Shown here in pieces: positions 28,167-37,566 of a stretch of DNA of 45,144 nucleotides. The DNA is taken from positions 1-45,144 of the forward strand of contig JASGCK010000018.1 of NCBI GenBank assembly GCA_030054145.1. Reading direction: 5' to 3'. Positions within the stretch are counted from its first letter, which is position 1. Each line of letters starts with the position of its first letter. Position numbers and translations under genes: made by a program. A model generated the notes under the pieces. The model was not told the origin of the DNA. It ran no database searches and was given only the letters and a program-made list of their open reading frames with translations. The stretch is from Cytophagales bacterium (lineage in GTDB: Bacteria > Pseudomonadota > Gammaproteobacteria > Burkholderiales > Burkholderiaceae_C).

Positions 28167-29529
28167 GCGTGTTCTCCTGATATTTTTTTTCTAAATGCTG
28201 CACCACGCGCTCCATCTTCATGAAGCGCGAGCCTTTAACGAGGATGGAAGCAGGGGGCGGACTCAATTGGCTTGCGGCAAATAGCAGCGCATCCATACTT
28301 TCAAAATGCTGTCCGCCCGCATGCACACACAGCTCCCCAATCGTCCAAAACTGATCAATACCCCGCGCCTTGGCATAAGCGCCGACTTCTGCATGAAACG
28401 CTGGCCCTTGATCACCAACCTCGCCCATATCGCCTAACACCAATCGGCGCGGCGCTGGCAAGTCCATCAACATATCGATGGCGGCGATGACGGAGTCGGG
28501 ATTGGCGTTGTAGGTGTCGTCTACCAGCGTGATGGCTGCCTCGTTTGCTCCTAGGAGCCGCGTGCGTGATCGTCCTGCAACCGCTGTGAAGCCCGCCAAG
28601 CCTTGCTGGATATGGCTTGCGGGCACGCCTGCCGCAATGGCGCAAGCCACGGCGGCCAGTGAATTTTTGACATTGTGTTTGCCCGCCATGTGTAGCGCGT
28701 ACTGAATAGGGCCCGTTGGCGTTTTGGCGTTGACTTGCCACGCACCACGCTGCCACTCACAGCTGGCGGTGATGTCGGCATCCGCAAAGCCGAACGTGAG
28801 TACGCGGCGCTGGCCCGCTAAGCCCTGCCAGATGGCAGTGTAGGCATCATCTGCTGGAAACACCGCTGTGCCGTCCGCTGGCAATTGCGTCAGCACTGCG
28901 CCGTTTTCACGCGCAACCGCTTCTACCGTACCCATAAACTCTTGGTGCTCGCGCTGCGCGTTATTCACCACGGCGACTGTGGGCGCGGTCATGGCGGCAA
29001 GTTCGGCAATTTCGCCGATGTGATTCATGCCCAGTTCCACCACCGCGCATTGGTGCGAAGCGCGTAGGCGCAGCAGCGTCAGCGGCACGCCAATGTCGTT
29101 GTTGAAATTGCCTGCGGTGGCAAGCGCTTGACTGCCATGCCAAGCCTGCAAAATGCTGGCAATCATTTGCGTGAGCGTGGTTTTGCCGTTGCTACCTGTG
29201 ACGGCAATGACGGGGATTTTCTTTTGCGCGGCAAGATGCGCACGCCAATTTTTAGCCAGCAGGCCTAGTGCGATTTTGCTGTCTGGCACCTCAAGCCCCG
29301 ACAAACCATTTGCCGCCAAGCCTTGCTGGGCAAGCACTGCTACTGCACCACTGGCGCGTGCCTGCGCTAAAAAATCGTGCGCATCAAAGCGCTCGCCTTT
29401 GAGTGCGACAAATAGATCACCCTGTTGCAAGCTGCGCGTGTCGGTGTGAACGCGGGCAAACGTGAGGGCCAGGTTGCCTACCAACTTTGCGCCGGGCAGC
29501 AGTTGATGCGCGAGGGCAAGCGTCATCAT
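28156..29529 (-). CDS. murF: UDP-MurNAc-tripeptide--D-Ala-D-Ala ligase
   Basis: Adds the Ddl product to complete the pentapeptide. 457 residues from the ATG at 29529 that overlaps the murE stop (ATGA); a second ATG follows directly. The ATP loop GSNGKTTLT is at 112-120, and the C-terminal domain has the [12 protein letters not shown] segment. Confidence 0.95.
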   Translation of the reverse strand: MMTLALAHQLLPGAKLVGNLALTFARVHTDTRSLQQGDLFVALKGERFDAHDFLAQARASGAVAVLAQQGLAANGLSGLEVPDSKIALGLLAKNWRAHLAAQKKIPVIAVTGSNGKTTLTQMIASILQAWHGSQALATAGNFNNDIGVPLTLLRLRASHQCAVVELGMNHIGEIAELAAMTAPTVAVVNNAQREHQEFMGTVEAVARENGAVLTQLPADGTAVFPADDAYTAIWQGLAGQRRVLTFGFADADITASCEWQRGAWQVNAKTPTGPIQYALHMAGKHNVKNSLAAVACAIAAGVPASHIQQGLAGFTAVAGRSRTRLLGANEAAITLVDDTYNANPDSVIAAIDMLMDLPAPRRLVLGDMGEVGDQGPAFHAEVGAYAKARGIDQFWTIGELCVHAGGQHFESMDALLFAASQLSPPPASILVKGSRFMKMERVVQHLEKKYQENTHAA

Positions 29530-31037
29530 GGCTTGGCACTCCACGCGACAAGTGCCGCCTTAGCGTGCGCTTGATCGCTAAACGAATGCTTCACGCCAGC
29601 GATCTCTTGGTAGTCTTCGTGCCCTTTGCCGGCAATTACGACGACATCGTTGATTTGCGTTTGGGCGATCGTCTCGCTAATCGCCAGAGCACGGTCAGCC
29701 TGCACTTGCACCTCGGGACTCTCGCCTGTCCCTAGCAAAATGTGCGCAATGATGCTGTTGGGTGATTCGCCGCGTGGGTTGTCGCTGGTCACAACCACTT
29801 TGTCCGCATGGCTACGCGCGACTGCACCCATCATTGGGCGCTTGGCGTGATCACGATGACCGCCACAGCCAAAGACGCACCACAGTTTTCCACCGCGAAT
29901 CACCGTTAACTCACGCAGCGCGAGCAACACTTTTTCTAGCGCGTCGGGCGTGTGCGCGTAGTCGATGACGACGAGAGGTTGCGGGTCACTCGATACCACC
30001 TCAAGTCGTCCAGATACCGGCGTAATGGCCGCGCAGGCCTTGATACATAAGGAAAGCGGAACACCCAAGCTACGCATAGCGGCAATCACGCCGAGCAAAT
30101 TGCTGACGTTGTAGCGCCCTATGAGGGTCGTTTGCAGCCTATGTGATTCAGCCCCTTCGACCACATCAAAAGCCAAGCCTTGCGCCGTTGTTGTGATGTG
30201 CTTTGCAAAGATGCGCGGCGCGATGTGGTGTCTGGCTGCATCAATCGAATACGTCCATGTTTCTGGTGCTTTGCCCTGTAACAAATAGCTTTTCGGATCA
30301 TCTAAGTTGATGACCGCAGCTTGGAGATCAGGCCAATCAAAGAGCGCGGCTTTGGCCTGCCAATAGGACGCCATCGAGCCGTGGTAGTCGAGATGATCTT
30401 GCGTGAAATTGGTCAAAACAGCGGTGTGAATGCGTGTGCCGTTTAAGCGCCCCTCGGCGATACCGATAGATGAGGCTTCCAGTGACACTGCTTTGCAGCC
30501 CTTATCCATAAAGGCTTTGAGGCGATCTTGCAGGAGCACAGGGTCTGGCGTGGTGAGTCCATTGTTGTCAATGGCACCCATCAAGCCCGTGCCTAGTGTG
30601 CCCACCACAGCGCACTTTTGCGTATCGGGCGCAGGCAGGGCCGATAGCGCCTCTGCCAGCCACCAACTGCTGGAGGTTTTGCCATTCGTTCCCGTGAATG
30701 CAACGATGTTTAAGTGATGACTAGGCTGGTCATAAAACTGCGCTGCGATGTGTCCTGAGGCAGCTTTGAGTCCCGCATAAGACCTCGTGGAAGCCTTATC
30801 CTGATTGGCTTGCAGGGCATTTTCTGGTTTGCCGTCGGCTTCCATCAAGGCTGCGACCGCTCCGTTTTGCAGTGCGCTGGGGATGAATGCACGTCCATCC
30901 ACGGCAGCGCCTGGCCACGCGATGAAGGCGGTTTTGCGCTCGTCTGAGGGCACTATGTTTCGGCTATCGGTCGTTAACCGAGTGGCTCCACTGGCTCTCA
31001 GCCAAGCGACCACGTGGGTGACATCCGCGTGGCTCAT
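29526..31037 (-). CDS. murE: UDP-MurNAc-L-Ala-D-Glu--2,6-diaminopimelate ligase
   Basis: Third amino acid ligase. 503 residues with the ATP loop GTNGKTSS (116-123) and the motif DNPRGE, characteristic of enzymes that add meso-diaminopimelate rather than lysine. Coupled to ftsI by ATGA. Confidence 0.96.
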   Translation of the reverse strand: MSHADVTHVVAWLRASGATRLTTDSRNIVPSDERKTAFIAWPGAAVDGRAFIPSALQNGAVAALMEADGKPENALQANQDKASTRSYAGLKAASGHIAAQFYDQPSHHLNIVAFTGTNGKTSSSWWLAEALSALPAPDTQKCAVVGTLGTGLMGAIDNNGLTTPDPVLLQDRLKAFMDKGCKAVSLEASSIGIAEGRLNGTRIHTAVLTNFTQDHLDYHGSMASYWQAKAALFDWPDLQAAVINLDDPKSYLLQGKAPETWTYSIDAARHHIAPRIFAKHITTTAQGLAFDVVEGAESHRLQTTLIGRYNVSNLLGVIAAMRSLGVPLSLCIKACAAITPVSGRLEVVSSDPQPLVVIDYAHTPDALEKVLLALRELTVIRGGKLWCVFGCGGHRDHAKRPMMGAVARSHADKVVVTSDNPRGESPNSIIAHILLGTGESPEVQVQADRALAISETIAQTQINDVVVIAGKGHEDYQEIAGVKHSFSDQAHAKAALVAWSAKP

Positions 31038-32788
31038 ATGCTCTCCTCCACAGCGTTGATAGCGATTTGCGGCTTGATGTTGCGATCAGGCATCACACCC
31101 ATGAGGCGCAAGGTTGCACCAACCGTTTGCGAAAACACAGGCGCTGCGACATCGCCACCAAAATATTTGCCATTGCTAGGCTCATCAATCGTGACGGCCA
31201 CCACAATGCGCGGCATATCAATGGGAGCCATACCGACAAAAGTGCTGCGGTATTTTTTAGCCGCATAGCCGCGCCCCTCTTGTTTATGCGTTGTGCCTGT
31301 TTTGCCGCCTACGGTATAGCCCTCGGTTTGCGCTTTGGGAGCCGTTCCCTCTGATCCTGTGGCAAGGTGAAGCATGTGCCGAACAGCGCGTGCATTGGCG
31401 ATGCTGATCACACGCTGCTTGGCAGCGGGTTGGTCAGTCTTGATGAGGTGAGGTGCCGTCATTTCGCCATCGTTAGCCAGCGTGTTGTAAGCCTGCGCCA
31501 GCTGAAATAAGCTGACTGACAAGCCATAGCCATAGCTCATGGTGGCTTGCTCGACGGGATGCCATGATTTGTAGGGGCGTAGTCTGCCGCCCACAACGCC
31601 TGAGAAGGGTAGGGTTGGTTTTTGCCCCAAGCCAATGGCGCTATAAAAGCCCCACATATCGGCGTAGGGGATGCGCTGAGCGATTTTGACGGTGCCCACG
31701 TTGCTTGATTTTTGAACAATCTGCTCGACGCTCAAAACACCGTGTGCGTGTGAGTCGGTAATTTTTGCGCCTGTAATGGTGATGTAGCCTGGCGCGGTTT
31801 GAAATGTGGTGCTAGGAGTAACCAAGCGGTTTTCTAACGCCAGTGCAATGGTGAGCGGCTTCATCACCGAGCCTGGCTCAAAGCTATCGGCGACAGCGCG
31901 ATTGCGCATCACACTGCCTTGATGGGCATCGTAATTGACGAGGGCGAGCACTTCGTTTGTTTGTACATCCAAAATGACAATGGAGCCACCTTTGGCTTTG
32001 TTCTCTTGCACCGCTTCTTTGAGTTTTTGATAGGCAAAGAATTGAATCTTGTTATCAATCGTGAGGCGAACATCGCGTCCGTTCGTTGGCGGCACTTGCT
32101 CGCCCACGTCTTCTACGACGCGCCCCATGCGGTCTTTGATCACGCGGCGTGAGCCATCTTTGCCAGATAAATCCGCATTAAAAGTCATCTCCAAGCCTTC
32201 AATGCCCTTGCCATCGGAGTTGAGCAGCCCCGTAATGGTTGCGGCGGTTTCGCCCTCAGGGTATTGGCGGCGCGACTCGTTACGGATATGCAGACCATTG
32301 AGCTTTAAATCTTGAATGCTGGCTTGTGCGGTGCTATCGAGTTGCCTGCGAAGCCAGACAAATAAGCGGTCTTCTTGGGCTAGCTTTTGCTGCAAATCGG
32401 CGACACGCATATTTAAGATGCGTGCCAGCGCATCCAATTTTTCGGGATGCTCTTTTAGGCTTTCGTTGATGTCCTCAGGAATCGCCCAGACGCTAAACGC
32501 GGGCACATTCGTTGCCAAGATTTGATCGTTGCGATCTAACAGGCGACCGCGCGTAGCGGGTATTTCAAGCGTGCGAGCAAAGCGAATTTCGCCTTGCCGT
32601 TGGTAAAAATCTTGGTGAATGACTTGCACATAAGCCGCACGCGCGGCCAGGCCAACAAACGCCAAACCAAAGGCAATCAAAATGAGTTTGCTGCGCCAAA
32701 GCGGGGTCTTACTCGCCAAGAGCGGACTAGACGCAAAGCTGACCGAGCGATCATGGCGATGGAGAGAGGGTTTAGGCGTGGGCTTCAT
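31034..32788 (-). CDS. ftsI: Septal transpeptidase FtsI (PBP3)
   Basis: Class B penicillin-binding protein that cross-links septal peptidoglycan. The 584 residues have a membrane anchor (about 34-54), a dimerisation domain, and a transpeptidase domain with the catalytic S307-V-M-K310, SSN at 361-363 and KTGT at 496-499. Coupled to ftsL and murE by ATGA. Confidence 0.97.
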   Translation of the reverse strand: MKPTPKPSLHRHDRSVSFASSPLLASKTPLWRSKLILIAFGLAFVGLAARAAYVQVIHQDFYQRQGEIRFARTLEIPATRGRLLDRNDQILATNVPAFSVWAIPEDINESLKEHPEKLDALARILNMRVADLQQKLAQEDRLFVWLRRQLDSTAQASIQDLKLNGLHIRNESRRQYPEGETAATITGLLNSDGKGIEGLEMTFNADLSGKDGSRRVIKDRMGRVVEDVGEQVPPTNGRDVRLTIDNKIQFFAYQKLKEAVQENKAKGGSIVILDVQTNEVLALVNYDAHQGSVMRNRAVADSFEPGSVMKPLTIALALENRLVTPSTTFQTAPGYITITGAKITDSHAHGVLSVEQIVQKSSNVGTVKIAQRIPYADMWGFYSAIGLGQKPTLPFSGVVGGRLRPYKSWHPVEQATMSYGYGLSVSLFQLAQAYNTLANDGEMTAPHLIKTDQPAAKQRVISIANARAVRHMLHLATGSEGTAPKAQTEGYTVGGKTGTTHKQEGRGYAAKKYRSTFVGMAPIDMPRIVVAVTIDEPSNGKYFGGDVAAPVFSQTVGATLRLMGVMPDRNIKPQIAINAVEESI

Positions 32789-33072
32789 GGCTTCAAATAC
32801 ACCGTGACCGCTGGGTCGGCGGTTTTCATACCTAAGTGCTGCGCTGCCAAGTGTTCTACGCGAACAGGTGCGGAGAGCTGGCGTTTTTCCGCCAACGTGC
32901 TGGCATTGATGGCGGCTAACTCTTTGCCCGTGCTCTTTGCGCGCTCAAGCGCCACAAATAAATTGCGCGAGTTGTATTGCCAACGAACCAATAAAAGCGC
33001 CGTTCCCAGCACCATGAGCATCAACCATAAATTGATAAACAGTCCGTAGCGAAATGAGCTGCCGAGTTTCAT
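32785..33072 (-). CDS. ftsL: Cell division protein FtsL
   Basis: 95-residue bitopic protein of the FtsQ-FtsL-FtsB complex. It has one membrane segment at about 10-29 followed by a periplasmic helix likely to form a coiled coil ([20 protein letters not shown]). Sequence conservation in this family is weak; the position between rsmH and ftsI is decisive. Confidence 0.92.
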   Translation of the reverse strand: MKLGSSFRYGLFINLWLMLMVLGTALLLVRWQYNSRNLFVALERAKSTGKELAAINASTLAEKRQLSAPVRVEHLAAQHLGMKTADPAVTVYLKP

Positions 33073-34025
33073 GTTGCGCTCACTCCAAACGCGGTGCGTT
33101 CAGCAACGCGCAAAACGGCGCTGCGACTGCGTGGGTTGGCTTTGATTTCGGCAGCGCTTGGCTTGGTTCGACCCAGGTCTTTGAACTTGAGTTGCAAATC
33201 GCCAGAGCGCATCAGGCTTTGCGGCGAGCGCGGGTCGTACACCTCTTTGCTATGCGACGCAATGAACTGCTTGACGCGGCGATCTTCTAGTGAATGAAAG
33301 CTAATCACAGCGAGTCGTCCTTGGCTGCGCAGTAATTGCGGAGTGGCTGCGAGGGCGCGTTCGAGTTCGCCCAGCTCATCGTTGATGAAAATCCTAAAAG
33401 CCTGGAAAGTGCGCGTGGCGGGGTGTTGACCTGCTTGCCTGCCATGGATCGTACTAGCCACGAGATTGGCAAGTTCCAAGGTTCGGGTGAGGGGGATTTT
33501 TTTCGTGCGAGCAGTAACAATCGCTGCTGCGATTGCCTTAGCGTGCCGTTCTTCGCCGTAGTCATGAATCACCTGCGCAATCGTTGCTTCGGATGCCTTC
33601 GATAGCCACTGGGCAACCGATTCGCCTGTGCGCGTGTCCATGCGCATATCGAGGGGGCCGTCGCGCATAAAACTGAAGCCCCGCACCGCATCGTCCACTT
33701 GCGGCGAGCTGATGCCCAAATCCATCAAGATGCCTGCGATTGACCCCAATGGCATACCGCTTTGCGCTGCATCCATTGCGCTGAAAGCCGCATGACGTAT
33801 GCTGAAGCGCGGATCGGTTGCCACAAGCGCTTGCGCATTCGCCACAGCCTGGGCATCGCGATCGAAAGCAATCAAGCGACCCGTGGGCGAGAGGCCAGAG
33901 AGCAGTAGGCGCGAGTGCCCTCCTCGTCCGTATGTCGCATCGATGTACGTCCCGTTTGGGTCGGTTAGAACGGCGGCTATGGATTCTTGGAGGAGAACAG
34001 TGGTGTGTGTCCATTGGGTGTCCAC
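33069..34025 (-). CDS. rsmH: 16S rRNA m4C1402 methyltransferase
   Basis: SAM-dependent methylation of C1402 in 16S rRNA. 318 residues from a GTG start giving [16 protein letters not shown], matching the usual HTTVLL start; an AGGGCAGG site lies just upstream. The SAM motif is [14 protein letters not shown], and [12 protein letters not shown] near the end is characteristic. The open frame continues 34 codons further up into mraZ, but that part has no family match. Confidence 0.95.
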   Translation of the reverse strand: MDTQWTHTTVLLQESIAAVLTDPNGTYIDATYGRGGHSRLLLSGLSPTGRLIAFDRDAQAVANAQALVATDPRFSIRHAAFSAMDAAQSGMPLGSIAGILMDLGISSPQVDDAVRGFSFMRDGPLDMRMDTRTGESVAQWLSKASEATIAQVIHDYGEERHAKAIAAAIVTARTKKIPLTRTLELANLVASTIHGRQAGQHPATRTFQAFRIFINDELGELERALAATPQLLRSQGRLAVISFHSLEDRRVKQFIASHSKEVYDPRSPQSLMRSGDLQLKFKDLGRTKPSAAEIKANPRSRSAVLRVAERTAFGVSAT

Positions 34026-34035
34026 TATGCCTGCC

Positions 34036-34464
34036 CTAAAAACTAAACCCCTTAACTTCGGGCGGCTGTGCTTTTTGCAGCGTTTCAGCTTCGTGCGCGG
34101 CAAGGCGAGCACTATCCCAAAGTTCAAAATAAGTCTCCATACCCACTAGCGTGGCATCTTTGCTGATACCCATTGCTGTGCGTAGTTCACTCGGTACGAG
34201 TAGACGACCTGTGCCGTCCATTTCCACATCGGTGGCGCTGCCTAAATAAAAGCGTTTCCAAGCCAATGCTTCGTTTGACCAAGTCGCGATACGGGCGCTG
34301 ACTGCTTGCCACTCAGGCGTTGGGAATATCATTAGGCAGCCGTCTTGGTGCTTGGTGACGGTCAGCTGTCCTTTGCAGGCAACGGCAAGCGCATCGCGAT
34401 GCTTGGTAGGCATCGAGAAACGACCCTTGGGGTCTAGCGTTAGCTGGGTAGCACCGTTGAACAT
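34036..34464 (-). CDS. mraZ: Transcriptional regulator MraZ
   Basis: AbrB-fold DNA-binding protein that opens dcw clusters and represses its own promoter in species where tested. 142 residues with two MraZ repeats: [20 protein letters not shown] with R-A-L-type helix, and [16 protein letters not shown] in the second. It is the first gene of the cluster, 10 bases before the rsmH start. Confidence 0.96.
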   Translation of the reverse strand: MFNGATQLTLDPKGRFSMPTKHRDALAVACKGQLTVTKHQDGCLMIFPTPEWQAVSARIATWSNEALAWKRFYLGSATDVEMDGTGRLLVPSELRTAMGISKDATLVGMETYFELWDSARLAAHEAETLQKAQPPEVKGFSF

Positions 34465-34468
34465 GATT

Positions 34469-34508
34469 TTCCACTTTTTGAGTTAAAAATACCGCGAAAT
34501 TCCACTTT
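34469..34508 (-). promoter_or_regulatory. Two candidate MraZ-binding boxes
   Basis: On the minus strand, AAAGTGGAA occurs at 34508-34500 and again at 34477-34469, 31 bases apart, about three helical turns. MraZ sites known from other bacteria are repeats built on GTGG, including AAAGTGG. The nearer box sits just before the mraZ ATG and its GGAA could double as the ribosome site. The rest of the 231-base gap to 34696 is AT-rich and would hold the promoters of both divergent genes. Confidence 0.5.
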
Positions 34509-34680
34509 ATCACAAAAACGATGGTTTTCAAATAGTCTTTGAATAAAAAGCCAATTAAATCAAGAGCTTAGAGCGCCAATCTCAAATTAAAAAAGTTAAA
34601 AAAATCTATGTAAATTCAGAGTTTAGAGAGTGATTTAAACGTGAAACATGAGTAAAAATACGTGATCAAATATTTTTAAA

Positions 34681-34690
34681 AAGGAGGTGA
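34681..34690 (+). promoter_or_regulatory. Full-length Shine-Dalgarno sequence
   Basis: AAGGAGGTGA is an extended, uninterrupted match to the 3' end of 16S rRNA, five bases before the ATG at 34696. Most genes in this window have only weak or partial sites. Confidence 0.85.
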
Positions 34691-34695
34691 TTTAA

Positions 34696-35214
34696 ATGTC
34701 TAAAGCCGATTGCTCATCACTGGATCTCACATTGACCCGTATCGTTGATGTGCCCAAAGAAGCCGTTTGGCGTTGTTGGACCGAGCCTGCGCTTTTGTTA
34801 CCGTGGTTTTGCCCTCAACCTTGGAAAACCATTGCCTGCGAGATTGACCTGCGGCCAGGCGGCATCTTTAGCTCCACCATGCAGTCGCCCGAAGGCGTCA
34901 CTATGCCAACGGGTGTGGGCTGTTATTTGGAGATCATTCCCAATCAGCGTTTAACGTGGACAAATGCGCTGTTGCCGCACTATCGCCCTTCGCTGACGCT
35001 GGAGAAGTGCGGCAGCGATGACGCAGGATTCCTGTTCACCGCGACCATTGATTTGCAAGATCACAAAACGGACACAGGCCTTGGTACAAGGTACACCGCA
35101 ACGGTGCTTCATGCGGACGCAGCCAGCGCTGCAAAGCACGCGGCTATGGGATTTGAGGCGGGTTGGGGCGCGGCACTCGATCAAATGGTGGCGATGATTA
35201 AACAGGGGATTTAG
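34696..35214 (+). CDS. SRPBCC/AHSA1-family protein
   Basis: 172-residue protein of the START-like, AHSA1 group. The opening LTLTRIVDVPKEAVWRCWTEPALLLPWFCPQPW is the typical first strand and helix, with the later DLRPGG and GF-AGWGAALDQM helix. Such proteins bind hydrophobic ligands or modulate partners; the ligand here is unknown. It is divergent from the dcw cluster and has a very strong ribosome site. Confidence 0.85.
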   Translation: MSKADCSSLDLTLTRIVDVPKEAVWRCWTEPALLLPWFCPQPWKTIACEIDLRPGGIFSSTMQSPEGVTMPTGVGCYLEIIPNQRLTWTNALLPHYRPSLTLEKCGSDDAGFLFTATIDLQDHKTDTGLGTRYTATVLHADAASAAKHAAMGFEAGWGAALDQMVAMIKQGI

Positions 35215-35331
35215 CCTCACAATGGTCGCTTCGCGCCACTGTTTGGGCGTCTGGTCGCAAGGTGACTTGAAAACTGTATCCGTGGATGTCACATTCGGTG
35301 CTTCATCTTTATTTATTTGAGAAAGTGTTTT

Positions 35332-35754
35332 ATGCAGCGTCCCGTTTTACCGTTAGCAAATATCCATTCTGCAATTCAAAATTTTGTGGCAACCAATCGC
35401 CAAAAATTCGTTAAAGAAGTGCAAACCGCTATTGCGGTTCATCCTGTTGTTGTCGTGGGCATGGGCATCAATCCTATGCCGAAAAAAGCCCGCAAGCTGT
35501 TGGATGCCGCAGGTATAGCGCACCATGATATGGACTATGGCAGTTATTTCAGTATGTGGCGTGACCGAAACGCGCTCAAGATGTGGACGGGATGGCCAAC
35601 ATTTCCAATGGTGTTTGTACGCGGTACATTGGTTGGCGGTGCCAGTGATGTGCAAAAGCTGCTCGCCAGCGGCGAGCTTCAAAAGATGCTTACCAGCGGC
35701 GAGCTGCAAACGATGCTTACCAGCGGCGAGCTTCAAACGATGCCGGCTGCATAA
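35332..35754 (+). CDS. Glutaredoxin-like protein lacking active-site cysteines
   Basis: 140-residue protein with a glutaredoxin fold pattern: VVVVGMGINPMPKKARKLLDAAGI matches the first strand and active-site helix, but the CxxC/CGFS position reads GINPMP with no cysteine. The WTGWPTFPMVFVRGTLVGGASDV segment corresponds to the TVPQ-F-GG glutathione-binding half, with ...TFP. It cannot act as a classical thiol oxidoreductase. The C-terminus carries three copies of a nine-residue repeat (LTSGELQTM), extending the last helix. No clear partner among the neighbours. Confidence 0.75.
   Translation: MQRPVLPLANIHSAIQNFVATNRQKFVKEVQTAIAVHPVVVVGMGINPMPKKARKLLDAAGIAHHDMDYGSYFSMWRDRNALKMWTGWPTFPMVFVRGTLVGGASDVQKLLASGELQKMLTSGELQTMLTSGELQTMPAA
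35662..35742 (+). repeat. 27-bp tandem repeat at the end of the glutaredoxin-like gene
   Basis: Three adjacent 27-bp copies at 35662-35688, 35689-35715 and 35716-35742. The last two differ at one base; the first differs more. Each encodes L-(A/T)-S-G-E-L-Q-(K/T)-M. The first copy is the native end of the glutaredoxin-like fold, the others look like recent duplications. Confidence 0.9.
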
Positions 35755-35797
35755 ATGTGGATTCCCACCCTCTCGGGGGGACAACCTTAATCTCCTG

Positions 35798-37558
35798 ATG
35801 ACACATCCTCTTAAGTCCCTCATTCCTTTTTTTGCGCCTTATAAACGTCAGATCGCCATAGCCGGCATGGCTTTGCTGGCTGCGGCGCTGGCTACGTTGG
35901 CTCTGCCTGTTGTGCTGCGCGGCTTAATTGATGCGGGTTTTAGTCAGGGCATATCGGACGCGCAACAAGCGAAATTCATCGTGGTGTTTGGCGTGGCTGT
36001 GGCGATTGGTGTGTTTACGGCGCTGCGTTTTTATATGGTGTCGTGGTTGGGCGAGCGCGTAACGGCAGATGTGCGCAGCAAGGTGTATGCGCACGTCATT
36101 TATCAAAGTCCTGAGTTTTTTGAAACCACGCGCTCGGGCGAGGTGCTCTCACGCTTGAATACGGATACCACGGTCATCCAAACGCTGGTGGGCTCTAGCT
36201 TGTCAATGGGACTGCGCTCTAGCGTGATGATGCTGGGCGCGATTGCGATGCTGGTGTACACCGCGCCGATGGTGATGGGCTTGGTGTTGTTGCTGATCGT
36301 ACTCGTGGTGATTCCTGCCGTGTCGATTGGCAGGCGCGTGCGCAAGTTATCGCGCTCCAGTCAAGACCGTGTGGCAGATGCCAGTGCCATTGCGGCTGAG
36401 GTTTTGACCTCGGTTCCGCTGGTGCAAAGTTATGCGCAAGAAGCACGCGAGGCCACGCGCTACGAGGCTTCCAATGAAACGGCTTTTAACGTAGCCGTGC
36501 GCCGTAATCGTACAAGGGCGGTGCTGACGGCTTTTGTGATCGTGACTATTTTTTCGGCGTTGCTGTTTGGGCTCTATTTAGGTGTGCAAGCCGTGATGAC
36601 GGGCAGATTGACGGCGGGTGAGCTGGGTCAATTGGTGCTGTATGTGATTTTTTTGGGGAGCTCGCTGGCGGTCATGTCCGAGGTTTGGGGCGATGTGCTG
36701 CGCGCCGCTGGCGCTGCCGAGCGCTTGATGGAGTTGCTTGCGATTCAATCCAAAGTTCAATCGCCCGCGCGTGCGCAAACATTCCCCGTTCGGACTGAGT
36801 TTGTCGAAGTCCTTAAGCCCTTTGGTGCGGAGATTCGTTTTGATCAGGTTACTTTCCACTACCCATCGCGCCCTGAGCGCAAGGCTTTAGACAATTTGAG
36901 CTTCCACATACAATCTGGTGAAACTGTGGCGCTGGTGGGACCCTCGGGGGCAGGCAAAACAACCGTGTTTCAACTGCTTCAGCGTTTTTATGACGCGCAA
37001 AGTGGCAGCATTTGTATGAACGGCGTAGCCATTCAGGCGCTCTCGCTTTTTGATTTGCGGCGCAGCATGGCGCTCGTTCCGCAAGAGAGTACACTTTTTT
37101 CTTGCAGCGTTGAGGACAACATCAAATACGGTGAACCGTCCGCCAGCCCAGAGCTGGTGCGGCTTGCAGCTAAGGCAGCCGAGGCGGATGGTTTTATTAA
37201 CGACTTGCCAGATGGCTATCAAAGTCAGACAGGAGAGCGCGGTGTGCGACTCTCAGGCGGACAAAAGCAGCGTATTGCCATAGCCAGAGCGATGCTGCGC
37301 GATGCGCCGCTATTGCTGCTAGACGAAGCCACCAGTGCGCTGGATGCGCAGTCGGAACAAGCGGTTCAGCAAGCGCTAGAGGCGGCGATGGCGGGACGCA
37401 CAACGCTTGTGATTGCGCATCGGCTGGCAACGGTGCAAGCCGCAGATCGGATTTTGGTATTAGACCAAGGGCGCTTGGTGGAAGAGGGCACGCATACAAC
37501 GTTGGTTGCGCAAGGCGGCCTTTATGCCAAGCTGGCGGCGCTGCAATTTAATCAATAA
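35798..37558 (+). CDS. ABC exporter, fused permease and ATPase (MsbA-like)
   Basis: 586-residue half-transporter that would work as a homodimer. The N-terminal six-span domain (about 1-310, starting KSLIPFFAPYKRQIAIAG) is followed by an ATPase with Walker A GPSGAGKTT near 381, signature LSGGQKQR near 485, and Walker B LLLLDEATSALDA. The open frame runs 91 codons further up over the previous gene; the chosen ATG gives the usual start. A REP-like piece in the linker adds FPVRTEFVEVLK (about 328-339). The substrate could be lipid or drug; MsbA itself is one option. Confidence 0.88.
   Translation: MTHPLKSLIPFFAPYKRQIAIAGMALLAAALATLALPVVLRGLIDAGFSQGISDAQQAKFIVVFGVAVAIGVFTALRFYMVSWLGERVTADVRSKVYAHVIYQSPEFFETTRSGEVLSRLNTDTTVIQTLVGSSLSMGLRSSVMMLGAIAMLVYTAPMVMGLVLLLIVLVVIPAVSIGRRVRKLSRSSQDRVADASAIAAEVLTSVPLVQSYAQEAREATRYEASNETAFNVAVRRNRTRAVLTAFVIVTIFSALLFGLYLGVQAVMTGRLTAGELGQLVLYVIFLGSSLAVMSEVWGDVLRAAGAAERLMELLAIQSKVQSPARAQTFPVRTEFVEVLKPFGAEIRFDQVTFHYPSRPERKALDNLSFHIQSGETVALVGPSGAGKTTVFQLLQRFYDAQSGSICMNGVAIQALSLFDLRRSMALVPQESTLFSCSVEDNIKYGEPSASPELVRLAAKAAEADGFINDLPDGYQSQTGERGVRLSGGQKQRIAIARAMLRDAPLLLLDEATSALDAQSEQAVQQALEAAMAGRTTLVIAHRLATVQAADRILVLDQGRLVEEGTHTTLVAQGGLYAKLAALQFNQ
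36786..36810 (+). repeat. REP arm in the linker of the ABC exporter gene
   Basis: ccgttcggactgagtttgtc followed by gaagt is an arm of the REP-like repeat, translated in frame between membrane and ATPase domains. Confidence 0.7.
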
Positions 37559-37566
37559 GGACACCT

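Noticed and set aside
35525-35797. Longer N-terminus for the ABC exporter with Cys-rich repeats
   Set aside because: It is the out-of-frame reading of the 27-bp repeats of the glutaredoxin-like gene.
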